Shown here piece by piece: positions 27,089 to 38,723 of a stretch of DNA of 64,000 nucleotides. This stretch comes from Stromatinia cepivora (lineage: Eukaryota > Ascomycota > Leotiomycetes > Helotiales > Sclerotiniaceae): NCBI GenBank assembly GCA_014898415.1, contig RCTD01000015.1:1178001-1242000 (forward strand), read 5' to 3'. Every line of letters starts with the position of its first letter. Within the stretch, counting starts at the first letter, position 1. The position numbers were made by a program, and so were the translations under genes. The notes below the pieces were generated by a model. It did no database searches, was not told where the DNA came from, and worked only from the letters and a program-made list of their open reading frames with translations.

Positions 27089-28388
27089 CTACAAAATCTC
27101 CTTCAAAGCTCTCTTCTGCTCCGCCGTCAAACTAGTAGGAAACTTCACATTATACTTAATGATGAAATTTCCCCTTTTATCAGGTTGTTTACTCAACGGC
27201 ATACCCCAATCTGGATATGAATCTGAGGAACCGGGTTGAGTAGGTCCTCCTTTATCGAGCGGGATGTTTTTACCATCAATGGTTGTGACGGTGCGATTCC
27301 AACCTGTGAGTGCTTCTTTGAGATCGAGATCGACGGTCATGATTAGATCGTCACCGTCGCGTGTTAGGTAGGGGTGTTTTTTCTGACGAGGTATGTTAGT
27401 ATGTTGATAGACAGAGGGAGAAGTAAAAGCCCCTAGCGGAAAAAAGAACATACCTCTTCAATAACAAAATGTAAATCCTGCTGACCACCCTCCTCCTGAT
27501 CACCTACGCCCTTAAACTTAATCTTACTCCCCTTCTTCAAACCCGGCTTAATATCCATCTCCAAGATTCGATCTGTAGTTTGTCTCTTGCCCGTTTCGGG
27601 ATCAAATGTCTTCCGCTTGATCTTCATCTTCTTATGACAACCCTTAAACAATTCTTCCAAACTCAACGCCAGAGGTTTCTCCACCGTCGTAACCTCGGGC
27701 GTTTCTGCCCTCTGTCTCGCCGGTTCCGCGCCCCGGAATTGTGATTGTGCAGTCCTCGAACGACCATTTCCAGCTCCTCCAGGACTAGCTCGAGGCATAC
27801 CGCCTCCACCCATACTAGCAAAGAAATCTTCCATTCCCTCTCCACCACCTCCTGCTCCCTGACCCCTCAAGAATTCACTAAAGATCGATTCCGGATTACT
27901 GAAACTAAAGCCTCCACCACCTGGTCCGCCCGCACTACTGAAATCATAGTGAAAGGTTTTACTCCTTGGCATGCCGCCCGATGAACTAAATCCTCCAAAG
28001 CCTCCTGGCATGCCTCCTGCCGCGAATGGGTTACCGCCACTTGCACCTGGATCTGGTGGTGGAGGACCGCCTCGTAACATAAATTCTAATCCATATTCAT
28101 CGTATGTTTTGCGTTTTTCGGGGTCTGATAAGATTTCGTAGGCTTGAGAAACTTCTTTGAATTTTTCTGCTGAGTCGGGTTTATCCTTATTTTTGTCGGG
28201 GTGATGTTTCATTGCCATTACACTATTCAGATATTAGTTATTTATACGGGGCAGTTAAGGAAGCTAAGGGGATTGATGGTGATGAAGGAGAGGAATATAT
28301 GCACATACCGATATGCCTTTTTAATTTCTTGTTGATTGGCAGAAGGCTTAATGCCTAAAGCATCGTAAAGTTTTGTTTCTGCCACCAT
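27089..28388 (-). CDS. SIS1: Type II (class B) DnaJ/Hsp40 co-chaperone, SIS1-like
   Basis: Co-chaperone that stimulates Hsp70 ATPase and delivers clients in cytosol and nucleus. Minus-strand exons are 28388-28309, 28222-27454 and 27382-27089; 380 aa. The J domain opens at residue 1 ([20 protein letters not shown]) with the HPD motif at 34-36. A Gly/Phe/Met-rich region follows (about 70-180, with [14 protein letters not shown] and [10 protein letters not shown]). The two C-terminal beta-barrel domains start near [19 protein letters not shown]; there is no zinc finger, which makes it class B. The dimerisation end is [13 protein letters not shown]. The first intron splits the J domain just before HPD. 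Assignment to Sis1 rather than another class B protein rests on the G/F region and cytosolic start. Confidence 0.92.
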
Positions 28389-29768
28389 GTTTGCTGTTCT
28401 TCGAATGTATCTTTCTGTTGGAAAACTTCAGTCCGAGAAGGAAAGCACTTCGACTTGAGTATGAAAGTCGAAAGTCGAAAGTCGTAAAGTTGTCAAATGA
28501 AGTTATATCCAACTCCTACAAACAATGAATTATGCTCTCTAATAAAGATGGTAACTATCAAAAATAGCCACTATCAATTATTGACTCTCAGTTGAAAACA
28601 GGTTATGCACTAGAATCTGAATGTATATCGTCAGTGATTGAGTTGCGAAAAATTTAAATAGATAAGGTCGTATTACAGAAGGTCTTTGAAGGAACTGAAG
28701 GAAGGTTGTGTGTTGGGTCTTATGTCTTGTGTGCTGGTTTTGCCAATGATGGACTGACTGACTGACTGACAGGTCGGTTGGGTTGGTATGATGTGTGTGG
28801 TTGATGACAGGAAGGAATGGAAAAACGTAGTTTATTTATCCTTTCCCTCACAACACTTTAAAAATCCAAGAAAATCTTGAAATATACATACCAATTAATT
28901 AGATCCTAATAAGATCTCGTGATTATGAGCTGTGAGTTGTGTTCCCAAGTCTCTAATTCGCTGGCTAGTTCGGATACGAGTGAGTGTTGTTGTTGCTTGG
29001 TGTCTTTGTGTGTTGTGTTGTAGAGAGAAGATAGAAATGTGTAATGTAGTAAGGTAGTAAGGTAGTAATTTGTGATTCTTTGTTGTCAAACTCAAGGTAA
29101 ACTTAGAGTAGAATATTATAATTATAATTGGTAAAGAATTGAATTAACTTTTCACTACTACTCCGTACCTCACTGCATAAATACCTACTGTACTCAGCTT
29201 ATTACTTTCAAGAATCTTCCACAAATTCCACCCTGCAAAAATCCCCGCGGTTCATTAGAATTAAGCGGTGACGTTTGATGGTGGGGGTATTCTGATCTTG
29301 AAAGCCCAATAGCGAAGGGGGATTACATATTGTGGTTGCTTAAATAGAAACTTCGAGAAGGTTCTATTAATGAGTTTGCGCTGACACAGGAAGATGTTAA
29401 GGCCGCGTTAGACAAATACTCGTAAATCTATAATAGAGAGGTTCGAGAATATTGTTGGAACGACCTTTGAGTAAGTCCTCTGTGGATACAAAATAACTCT
29501 CAACCCAAAGCAACCCATTCCAATGACTATTTTAAACCTTTAATGACATTCATTATTCTGCAAAATTTTCTAACTATTGCTTTCGTGATTCATGCCTCAT
29601 GCTTCATACTTCATACTTCGTGCTGCCGGGGTATTATGCCTCTCAATATGTACAATATGAAGAATATGTACTTTCAAATATCATCAATCCATCTATGCTT
29701 TATAAATCGACCATCTCGAATCATCAACTATGCAAGAACGCCAATTAACATGCAAAATATGCTCAAAC
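28389..29768. other. Intergenic between DnaJ promoter and UBA/UIM gene 3' end
   Basis: About 1.4 kb between two minus-strand genes. It holds the DnaJ promoter (right of 28388) and the terminator of the next gene. Small direct repeats occur: GAAAGTC at about 28464-28484 and GACT at 28753-28770. A TACTCCGTA motif lies at 29159-29167. I see no clear heat-shock element and no gene. Confidence 0.5.
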
Positions 29769-32585
29769 CTACTCGACAAATCCAACCCTTTTGATAGTGG
29801 CGCCACCATCTTTTTGGTTATTAGCGGATATGTCCTGTTCCTCACGCTGAATGTCATCGCTCTCAAGATCCTCAATCTCCATGTCATCGTTGGCCACACC
29901 TTTCTCGACGGAGTTGCCAGTAAAGTTTTGTAGCATGCCACTACCACTACGTTCTTGCATTTCTTGCGTCTTCCCTTCAGGATATGGATCAACACCCATA
30001 ATTACTTCATCACTCTGAGCAAGGCGATTTTGTAGAGCTGCTGACGCCGACACCGTCACCGTAGACTCATTGTCTGAGGCTTCTTTTGCGACTCCATTCC
30101 GTTGTCCATTTGAGGCAGAGTGTGAGGGAGACGAGGGCTGATCACGCTTACGCTTTCCTGGCGATCTTGGTGAGAATTGTGCCTCATCGGGATTGTCAAC
30201 AGGAATGCTGGAAAGCTCCTCTCGAAAAGCGATATTATCATCGCGAACGAAGGCCTAATAGTTGTTAGCGGGATCATTGGAGCAAATACAAGAACGAACG
30301 TACCTGAAGTGGATGTGGTGTTACGCCCGCAGTCATCTCCATCGCCTCGTCGGAAGCATAAACTAGAATTGCTGTATCGTTCTCAACTTTGACGTCCTCA
30401 ATAACTTTCTCAGATGTAGTTTTCTGTTGCCAAATTAACAATGTGTTACATATTTAGGATCGAAGAATACTCACTTCAACAGTAATTTGTGGAGGAGACG
30501 AGCTGCTATAATTGATTCTCCACCACTGGCCATCACTGGGAGGAACACGCTCGTCATCACTGAGGCCCATATCAATGAGATCCGGCTCTATACGGGTGCA
30601 AATATATGTCGTTTCCTTACTCAAGCTTACACCACGAAGAGTGTATCTGTGCAAGCGCTGGGAGGTTTTGGCAGGATCCGTATACAACCTTGAAAGCTCC
30701 CTCCAAGCTTCTTTAGCTTTCTCTTTTTGATCTTGTAATCCTAGGTGCTGTTAGTTGGATGGTTAGTGATCAGTCTGCGTGATCTTACTTTTTAGCTTCG
30801 CATTTACATCATCCATTACTTTCTTGAGTTTTTTAGACAGATCTGCGTTCTTTGATCGGCCCATATGATTATCGGAGGCAAGATTGTCCATATCGTTATT
30901 GCCGAGCGGGAGCTCATTCTGATCATGATTGAGTGACATCTTCATAACATCCTCAACTAGGAGTGTTTTTCCATTGTGAATGGTCCATGTTAACTGTCTC
31001 TCATTACGAGAAATATCCGCAATTTGCAGCTCCAAATTCTGCTTGCTCGTGCGCATATTTAGTGAGTCTTTAACTGCAAACTCTAGATATCTATCTGGAT
31101 ACCATACTAATGGTACTTCGATACCTTTTTGGTCGTTCTGCTTATCGCCCCTGAGTCTGAAAGCAATCATGTCGCCAAGGTGACCTAAGTAAGGACTCTT
31201 TACAAGAATGAGAGGAGAACTGCTCCATAGGGCCTCGTCTGCAACATCATAGAGATTCTCGCAAAGAGAATCTTTTGAAGGAAGTGGAAGTTCGAAGATG
31301 GCAAATTCTGTATCTGTTTCATCTGGATCTGGGTCTGAACCAAAAACGCCTGAAGAGAAGAGGTGCTTCGATAAATCAGTACCCTGCAATAACCTATTGA
31401 AGCTCATGAAGAACTCAGCCTCCACATCATTGCCTCCGTGCTGTTGCATGTATGGAAGGGTAGTAATGACATCCGGCGAACCATAGCTCCGCTCTGTCTT
31501 GTCCAAGAAAGCCATGACTTTCTGGACCTCCTGGCCAAATCGTCGATCATCCGCCACAAGGTAGGGATCTTCTTGAAATGATGCGATAGGTCTCTCTATT
31601 GGTCTGCCGTTCCACCAACCAGCTTCATATGGATAGTGCGTCTCGACATGGTCCCTTCTAAGGAATATCTCACGGGCAAGAGGAATGTTGTAATAAATAG
31701 TAAGAACAGCACCTAATCTGTCTGATTCTCCAGTAGGCTTGAGGAAGGCTGGAACTTGGTTTGCAGTATCTCGAATGCGATCGGTAGGCTCAGGATCAAC
31801 ATAGATCTCTTGGACAGTTGATATAGGAACCATAGCCCAGTTGTCTCCGTAGTCCGTTCTCATAGCAGGGCCAAAGTAAGGTTTGTCTGTTCCCACTACA
31901 CCGGATTGTTGTGGAGGTAAACTAGAGTCTGCCATAGAAGCTGCCAGTGCCTGCTGTAGTTCTTTGTCATCATTGTCCACATATTGGGCAAAGGTAGTGG
32001 TAGAATCTGCCAATTGATGTGTTAGAATATGCAAGTATTCGTATTGAAAGAGAATCTACCATTATCAGTTGTGAGATCCACAACTTTGCTCAAAGGTGAC
32101 TTATTGTTACTAGTTCTCGATGGTGGTCTGGAAGGTGCAGCACTTTCAAAATGAGAGTAGGAACCAAATTCATCCGGACCCTGGACTGCGAAAGCTGAAT
32201 ATAAAAAAATTATCAGTGAGAACCTTTGAATATTTGATTCCAAAACAAGAAACGCACAAATACCATGCTGCTCTCCACCTCCCTCACGATCCCTATTGAA
32301 TTGACTGTCGTCCCAGGTGTACTACAACTATTAGTCCCACTAGTTTACAGTTGTCCCTTTCATACTGACTCGGTTGGGATTTCTGCCTGTCTCCAAATCA
32401 TCATAGTATTCATTGATTGCCTGTTGAACATTATTATTATTTCCCTGTCTATATTAGCTTTGTACTTTCAATTTTTGTGGAAGAAATAACCCCACCTTCA
32501 ATCTCAGAATAGCTTCTTGTCGATCTATCTGTCCAGTCATATCCAGAAAAGCTTGCACATCTTGAGCAGTTGGTTGTGCCGCCAT
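29769..32585 (-). CDS. UBA- and UIM-containing ubiquitin-binding protein, USP-like body
   Basis: Eight exons on the minus strand (32585-32496, 32444-32370, 32321-32264, 32194-32060, 32006-30789, 30740-30475, 30423-30304, 30254-29769) give 815 aa; all introns are 48-69 bp and keep frame. Residues 1-50 resemble a UBA-type three-helix domain (VQAFLDMTGQIDRQEAILRL, then NNNNVQQAINEYYDD). A ubiquitin-interacting motif lies at about 133-148 (DKELQQALAASMADS). The body has RLGAVLTIYYNIPLAREIFL and FGQEVQKVMAFLDKTERSYG, which recalls USP25/28-type ubiquitin proteases, but I find no GNTCY-like cysteine box, so it may be a catalytically dead relative. A Lys/Ser patch (SPRSPGKRKRDQPSSPS) near residue 685 could be a nuclear signal. 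The family is fungal and poorly studied; function is inferred as ubiquitin binding. Confidence 0.82.
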
Positions 32586-33664
32586 AATTGCAATGGTATC
32601 AAGCTTCAAGTTGAGCTTGACTTTTGACCTGTGCAGCTATTGCTTCTTGGGAGTGCTGGATTTCCTTCCCTTCCAGTCATGAAAGCAAAAGCAAAGAAAC
32701 GCAATGAATGTGATCAAGAAAAATTTCAAATGGACAGGTTGTGCGAGCAGAACAAACAAGATGCCTTGTGAACTCTACTACAGAAGTTGATAAATTGTTT
32801 GATGGGAAATTCCTGGGGGAGGACCGGGCAGCGGAGCTTACTTACTAGGTAGTTAGTTCAATCTCTGATAATCCTTGTTGTTGGTCCGAGTGTTCTAGTG
32901 AACCTGTGGGAGAGACCCCACCTTCTCTTCAAGGAAGCATGAGTCCCCTTGATGAATGAAGGAGTAGATAGTGGAACTCATTCACCACAAGGGAGCTCAT
33001 TTCCTTGAGGACACCTCATGAAGTCTTAGATATTCATTAGTCAGATGGACTTTATGTGAATTTTATAGTAGAACTTCCTATCTATTGGTAAGATGATTAG
33101 GAATGTGCAATTTCTATCTCCTCTCATATCATTAATCATTCTTGAAAACAAGAACAAAGTATTGGATATAAAAGGTGTGATATGAGATAGGCTTGGATGG
33201 GGGGCATAGTTTTGCTAGAAAGATTCATATCTGATATCCCTCTACTACTCAAAGGGATGGATAGTAGAGAGTACATGATTGTATCAAATAAATATTATAC
33301 ATAGCCAATATGTCAACCGTAATGAGGGGAGTAATGACACCAAATTAGAAATCAAATATATGAGAAACAAACAACCATGTTATTGCAAGTATAAGTAGTG
33401 GGAATTTGTAGTTCTAGATATTACAACAGACCATATACTTGTAATAATTCCTATACTCTAGTCTGAGAATGTTGAGTAACCTTATAGGAAAGTGCAATAT
33501 TCAATATTTGGCGAGATTAAGGGGCATGATTCTGACATTAAGATTCGCATTTAATATTCTCTAGGTAATAACTCCAATAGAAAGGTAACAAATAATCATC
33601 CCAAATCTAACCCTCTATTCTTCTACATCATAACCAATCTAACCACACCCTCAAATCTCAAATC
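32586..33664. other. Intergenic between UBA/UIM gene promoter and MFS pseudogene
   Basis: About 1.1 kb. It contains the promoter of the UBA/UIM gene on its left side and the 3' flank of the broken MFS gene on its right. No gene, RNA or repeat of note is visible. Confidence 0.5.
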
Positions 33665-35493
33665 TCAATATTCAATCTTCCTCTTATCCAAAAATCTCAA
33701 CCTCTCACCAAACCGCATCATCAACAATGGCATAGGAATAAACCCCAAAGCAATAAAACCCAACAACGAATTGCCCCACCCCAATCCCAATCGATCATAA
33801 AGCGGTGGTCCAGCCAATGGGAAAACAGCGCCGGATATATTGCGCAGCGCAACACTTGCGGCCATTGCACTGGCGGCATGAATCCCATAAGCATCAACCA
33901 AGTAACTTGATGCTGGGATTGTGGTCGCTACTATGCCCATTCCCAGGATTCCCATTGCGATAATTGGTACAATCCACTAAGTCTGTGGTTAGTACTTTGT
34001 TTTCAACCTGTTGGTTGAGAGAGGGCTGGAAATTTGCTTACATGAACTCGATTTTCTACTGTCCAGCCATACATGAAAAGCCCGATGGGGATTATAATCC
34101 CGCCGACAGCGACGGGTGGTGGTAATCTTTGTTCTGGTTGAGCCTGACCAGCTGCGGATTTACGAGCAACCCATACATAAGTGTGAAGTGGCAGAGCAAG
34201 ATTCCGAATAAAAAGCCAATACCTGTAATGCGTTAATTGGTAAGAAATCCCAGCAAAGTCCGCCAGGGCAGCTCTTACTGAGTCCAAGAAAAGATAAGCC
34301 TGAAGACCCTTCAGAAAACCCATAAACGCCTTCAAATGCCATCGTGATTGTCGTCATGATCAGATACATATAGCCATACACGATGGCTACATATAAAGAA
34401 AGAAGAACGAGCGCAGGTGAGAAGAATAGCATCTGCATGGGCCGGATAAAGGCTTCCTTCATCGCTTCTTTCACCGTTCTCTTCTCTGCATCTTCAACCT
34501 CGTACTTCGATCTCACACTCTCATCACCGGTTTTCTTTCTAATCCTAGCCGCCTTCTGTTATAATAAACGAACCTTGTATGTCTCCCGAAAGAATATCAG
34601 GAAAAGGACTTCGCAAGCCCCCGGCAAGATGGCCATAAGCCAGAAAGTCCATCTCCATCCTGCTGTTTCTCCCAAATAACTTCCTACAATGGGTCCAACG
34701 ACTGGGCCAATCAATGGTCCGAAACCTGTTATTGCCAAGGCACGCCCTCGTTGTTCAACCGGATATAAATCACTTACGATACTAGGATTAAGAACAACGG
34801 TAACAACGGCAGTACCATTAAGAAAGCGAACCGCAATAAGCATCTGGATGCTGGTGCTGAGAGCACTTGCTATTGAGAAGATGCAGAAAAGTATGTTTCC
34901 AACGTGGTAGACATAGTAACGGCCGTAGAGTTCTGAAAGGGGAGCAATGATGAATGAACCAACTACCTGGATTGATTATTAGTATTAGCTGTTCTGGAAG
35001 GTAAAGATATCATCGCACGAGTAGACACTCTAATTAGAGATCAGGATGCACTCACTTCTCCCAGTTCCCAAATAGACACAAGCAGTGTCTGATACAGAGT
35101 GCTATCGGAATGGAAATCGTCCAGAATTTGAGGAGCATTAGGTGCACACATTATAGTACCTAGCATCCTGTTGAGGGTCATCAATGTCAAGTGTCTGTCT
35201 TGAATGGATTATCTAAAACGTACGTGAGTAACTCAGTAAGAGAAATCAGGATTATAATCATTGATTTATGTCTTGAAGACCACTAGTAACAATCAGTAAC
35301 AATATCAGGAGTTTGACTACAATAGAAGACCTTGACCGATGCGTACATTCAGGGGGTTTTCTGGGTCTTCATGGTTAAAATCCACGAGGTTCTTGGACTG
35401 ATTTACATCATGCTGGGTCGAAACGGTAGTAACTGTTGTTTGGAGACTTGAAGAGGCTCCTTCAATACCGAGTGTTGTATGTTTGACTTCCAT
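33665..35493 (-). pseudogene. MFS drug:H+ antiporter-like gene with stop and frameshift
   Basis: Minus-strand exons fit well at 35493-35347, 35282-35224, 35167-35056, 34966-34279, 34222-34042 and 33976-33665. The start (MEVKHTTLGIEG), DPENPLN before helix 1, MCAPNAPQILDDF, PLSELYGRYYVY, FGPLIGPVVGPIVGSYL and the C-terminal half (ATTIPASSYLVDAYGIHAA) are those of DHA1 multidrug transporters. Two lesions break it. An in-frame TAA at 34561-34559 lies after RETYKVRLL and replaces what is probably CAA. Exon 5 (34222-34042) needs a net loss of one base, or gain of two, between GFLFGILL and VARKSAAGQ to stay in frame with its ends. The splice sites and the rest of the frame are intact, so inactivation is recent, or one or both lesions are assembly errors. 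Confidence 0.8.
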
Positions 35494-36459
35494 CGCAAAT
35501 TATCCATCAATGACAAGAAAGACAAGATGAGCAGAACATCATCAAACGGCTTGACCTCTTTTATAGGTAAGGGGATCGTTTCATTCGGGTACTAATAACA
35601 TTTCTATATCAACATCCCACCCAGGTAGCTCTCACTTGAGCGGGTCAACCCGAGCATCCTGAGGGCTTCAATGGCCGAATCAGCTCTCACTTGAGAGTCT
35701 GGACTTTTCGGAAATCTCTGTTTATTATTTTATCCTCACATTAGCTGATTTCTTATCATGATGCTGGCATTTAGTTATTTATTGATTGCATATGACACCT
35801 ACTTCTTTCAGCAAGAAAGGCATGGGATAGATACCGCGTTGAAGCACCCAAAGTACATGTATAATAGTATTCGTATTCGTATGTCGCTTGTTGGATGTTG
35901 TTGGTACTGTCTCTCACAACGACAGGGGATATATTAAGTGTGTTCTCAATTGTGGATCCTACATTTCGCCCTATATAGGAAACAATCATATCATCTCAGG
36001 TGCAAGCGAAAGGAATTGACAGTACTAGTCATTGCAAACTCATTTGAAATATTTGTAATCACAGCCCGTAACTATTTACCCTGTCTTGCTACCTGCTGCA
36101 AAAGCCCCTCACAAATTACGCCCCCCCCCAAAATATGTAACACCCAGTTCATATTCCCCATAATCTAAAAGCCCTAAGATCCCCCAATGTGAAAAGCATG
36201 TTATACGCCTTGAATGCATACCTGCCTGCATTTCCCTTGCGCCCACCGTGTAAACCGAGCGGACCGCCGCTATGCTATGCTATGCATTGTAAAATAAAGT
36301 AAGATGATGCTCCCTCTATCGAAATTGTGACCATGATGTGATTTGGCGGACTAGCCGGTGTCGAGGTAAGATATGACGAGCGCAGGAGGGTCGAGGAAGA
36401 AGCCATGAATCTCATGAATGAGAATGAGAATGGGACAGACTTGACAGCTCCGTTCCCAT
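35494..36459. other. Intergenic between MFS pseudogene promoter and CDC34 3' end
   Basis: About 970 bp. It should contain the former MFS promoter and the CDC34 terminator. A C9 run lies near 36121-36129. No gene is supported. Confidence 0.5.
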
Positions 36460-37266
36460 TTAATCCTCCATGTCTTCATCTTCCTCTTGCTCCTCACCAT
36501 CATCTTCCTCTTCCTCTTCGTCTCCATCCTCCATACCAAAGTCTTCAGAACTATCGCTGGCTCCAAAATCGTCCTCGTCATCGCTCTCGGCCCAGAACGC
36601 ATCGTCGTCTACAGGTTTGGCAGGAGGGGCAGTCTCAAGTGTTGTGGGCATTTCGAAACCGGCCGGAATATCTTGCTTCGAGGCAGCAACGGCCTCCTTA
36701 GCTTTCTCGTTATACCTTTCTCTATTGTCGCGGTACATAACGCCTGCGTCGACATTTGCAGGAGAATTGATCTCAGGGGCATCGAGAAGAAGGAGGATAG
36801 AACGCAAGACTGATTCTACCCCTTGTAATGGTGACCAACGCTCACTGGCAGATTCTCCGGATTGCTCATCTTCTCCAGGTGGGTGCAAGATCGAGATGCA
36901 CAATTTGCCGTCGGGGTAGATATTTGGGTGTTGAATCGGTCGGAGGAACTTGAAGGTGGGAGGGCTGTAAGGATAATTGTCGGTGAAAGTCATTTCGGCC
37001 TAGGGTCGAAAATCAGCAGCTGTAAGACATAGTAAAATAAATAATCCTCACCTTGAAGTAGCCACCGTTGAAAGCACTCTCATCATTAACGACCATCAGA
37101 CCAATTTCCCATTTAAAGAGGGCTCCTTCGTTCAACTGTAAAATGATGTTAGCTTCGTGAACAGCAGTCATAGTCCAGATTTTCCTACCTCGATATTGAC
37201 CCATTTCTCCTTATCAAGTCCCTTGTACTCGGTCATCAAACGATTTTTCGCAGCAACCGCAGACAT
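36460..37266 (-). CDS. CDC34: Ubiquitin-conjugating enzyme E2 CDC34 (Ubc3/UBE2R type)
   Basis: E2 enzyme that works with SCF ligases to degrade cell-cycle regulators. Minus-strand exons are 37266-37189, 37135-37052 and 36999-36460; 233 aa. The UBC fold begins MSAVAAKNRLMTEYKGLDKE. The HPN motif at 78-80 and the catalytic Cys88 (PDGKLCISILHPP) are in place. The acidic loop after the active site (GEDEQSGESASERW) is diagnostic of the Cdc34/Ubc7 class. The C-terminal tail from about residue 190 is extremely acidic (EDGDEEEEEDDGEEQEEDED), as in Cdc34, where it binds the SCF cullin; this separates it from Ubc7. Both introns are 52-53 bp. Nothing is missing. Confidence 0.95.
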
Positions 37267-38723
37267 GATGATGGCTTCCTTTACTGTGCACTCTCAATTG
37301 GTATTGGTAGATATTAAGATGTAGATCTGTGCGGAAAAATTCAGAGTCGAATTGGGTATAACTGCTGTTGTGGTTGATAAATTGTGCGGTTGGTTTGGTT
37401 GAGACAACGACTCAAATAAGACTGAATGTGAATGATGAGATGAGGTTATTAAGGGTGGATGACCAACAAGGTGTATCGAAAGTGAAATTATCCGTGACGA
37501 ATGTAGAGTGTAGAGTGTAAAATAGTCCAGAATTATGGATCGATCTGGAGTAAGTAGTAGTTTTCAAAAGTAGCCTCGAGGAAGAGGAATTTGTATGTGT
37601 GAAGTTGGTGAAAAGTTGAGGGATGGATGTGCGTTGTGGTTTTAACATGCGATAGTTAGAGTACCAACCCAGTTTGGCTGGCTGATTTCCTACGCTGCGC
37701 TGCTACGGTACTTTTCGGGCACCAGCGACTCGCGTTCAGATACAAGGATCGTATGACAAGCATTATTCACTGAATCCCCCGAAAGCGCTTTAAGCTTTTA
37801 TTAAAGTGGATTAGAAAGTGTCAGTCAGGATAGTCAAGTAATAAGTGTCGTGCGCTTATCTCCAAAAATAGGTAAACCCCGAGTCGCATGATTATGTGAA
37901 TTTCAATGCCGTATAAATCCATCAGCAGCAGCCACTTGTCTTATATCATTACAGTATGCAACCAGTACTTTTTTTTTTTTTTTTTTAGAACGGTTTAAGA
38001 CCAATAAAGCGAATTAATCTCAGGTTTGTTCCCCTTATAAACTTCCTATAAGTACCTACTTAAGATGGTGTTTTTCCCTACAAATATTTTCGAGTATTAA
38101 GCATTTCCCGAGGTCATCATTTTCTTCCGTGTCATGAAGGGGAGTCACCGGAGGCGAGGGGTACGAAGTAGTTTCCAATGATAAGCAATCAATCACAAGG
38201 ACCCTGGCTGGCACTAAGTGGAACTCTATCGAAGTGCGGATACCATGTCATGTCATGTCATAGCCATAATCTTGCCTTATATATCATTCACTTTGCCTCG
38301 AGAATTTTACAATTATGCAGTGAGCGAGATTGCTGGATTGCACCTAGGGACTGTAAGCGAACACGCCCCTTTTTATATTTGTTCTCATCCTGTCTTCAAT
38401 GACAAAATCACCCCTTGCTTTTTGAACATGAGCTTGGGCAAAAATGTACTAAATGCTGGACGACTTAACAGATTTTGGTGGCGGGTTATTATGTGAATGC
38501 GTACAGTTATTTTCATGATCAAAATGCGATGAATTGATAGAAGAAGGTGAAGCTATATATATCTTCGAGGTATTGTGGCACAAACTCTGCTAACACAATA
38601 TAACGCCGCCCCCGTTGGTATTACCACCAATACCAAACGCCATGCTGAGCATGAACTTCAATAAAACAATGTATCCTTGACTCCGAAAACCACAACATGA
38701 ACAACGTCGAAACTGAACGAAAT
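37267..38723. other. Intergenic between CDC34 promoter and CUT12 3' end
   Basis: About 1.46 kb holding the CDC34 promoter on the left and the CUT12 terminator on the right. There is a run of about 20 T around 37967-37986 and a short ATGTC repeat near 38245-38260. No gene is supported. Confidence 0.5.

Noticed and set aside
34541..34580. An 18-base GT...AG stretch covering the in-frame TAA of the MFS pseudogene
   Set aside because: It would remove the stop if spliced, but 18 bases is far below any known fungal intron size; a nonsense change is more likely.
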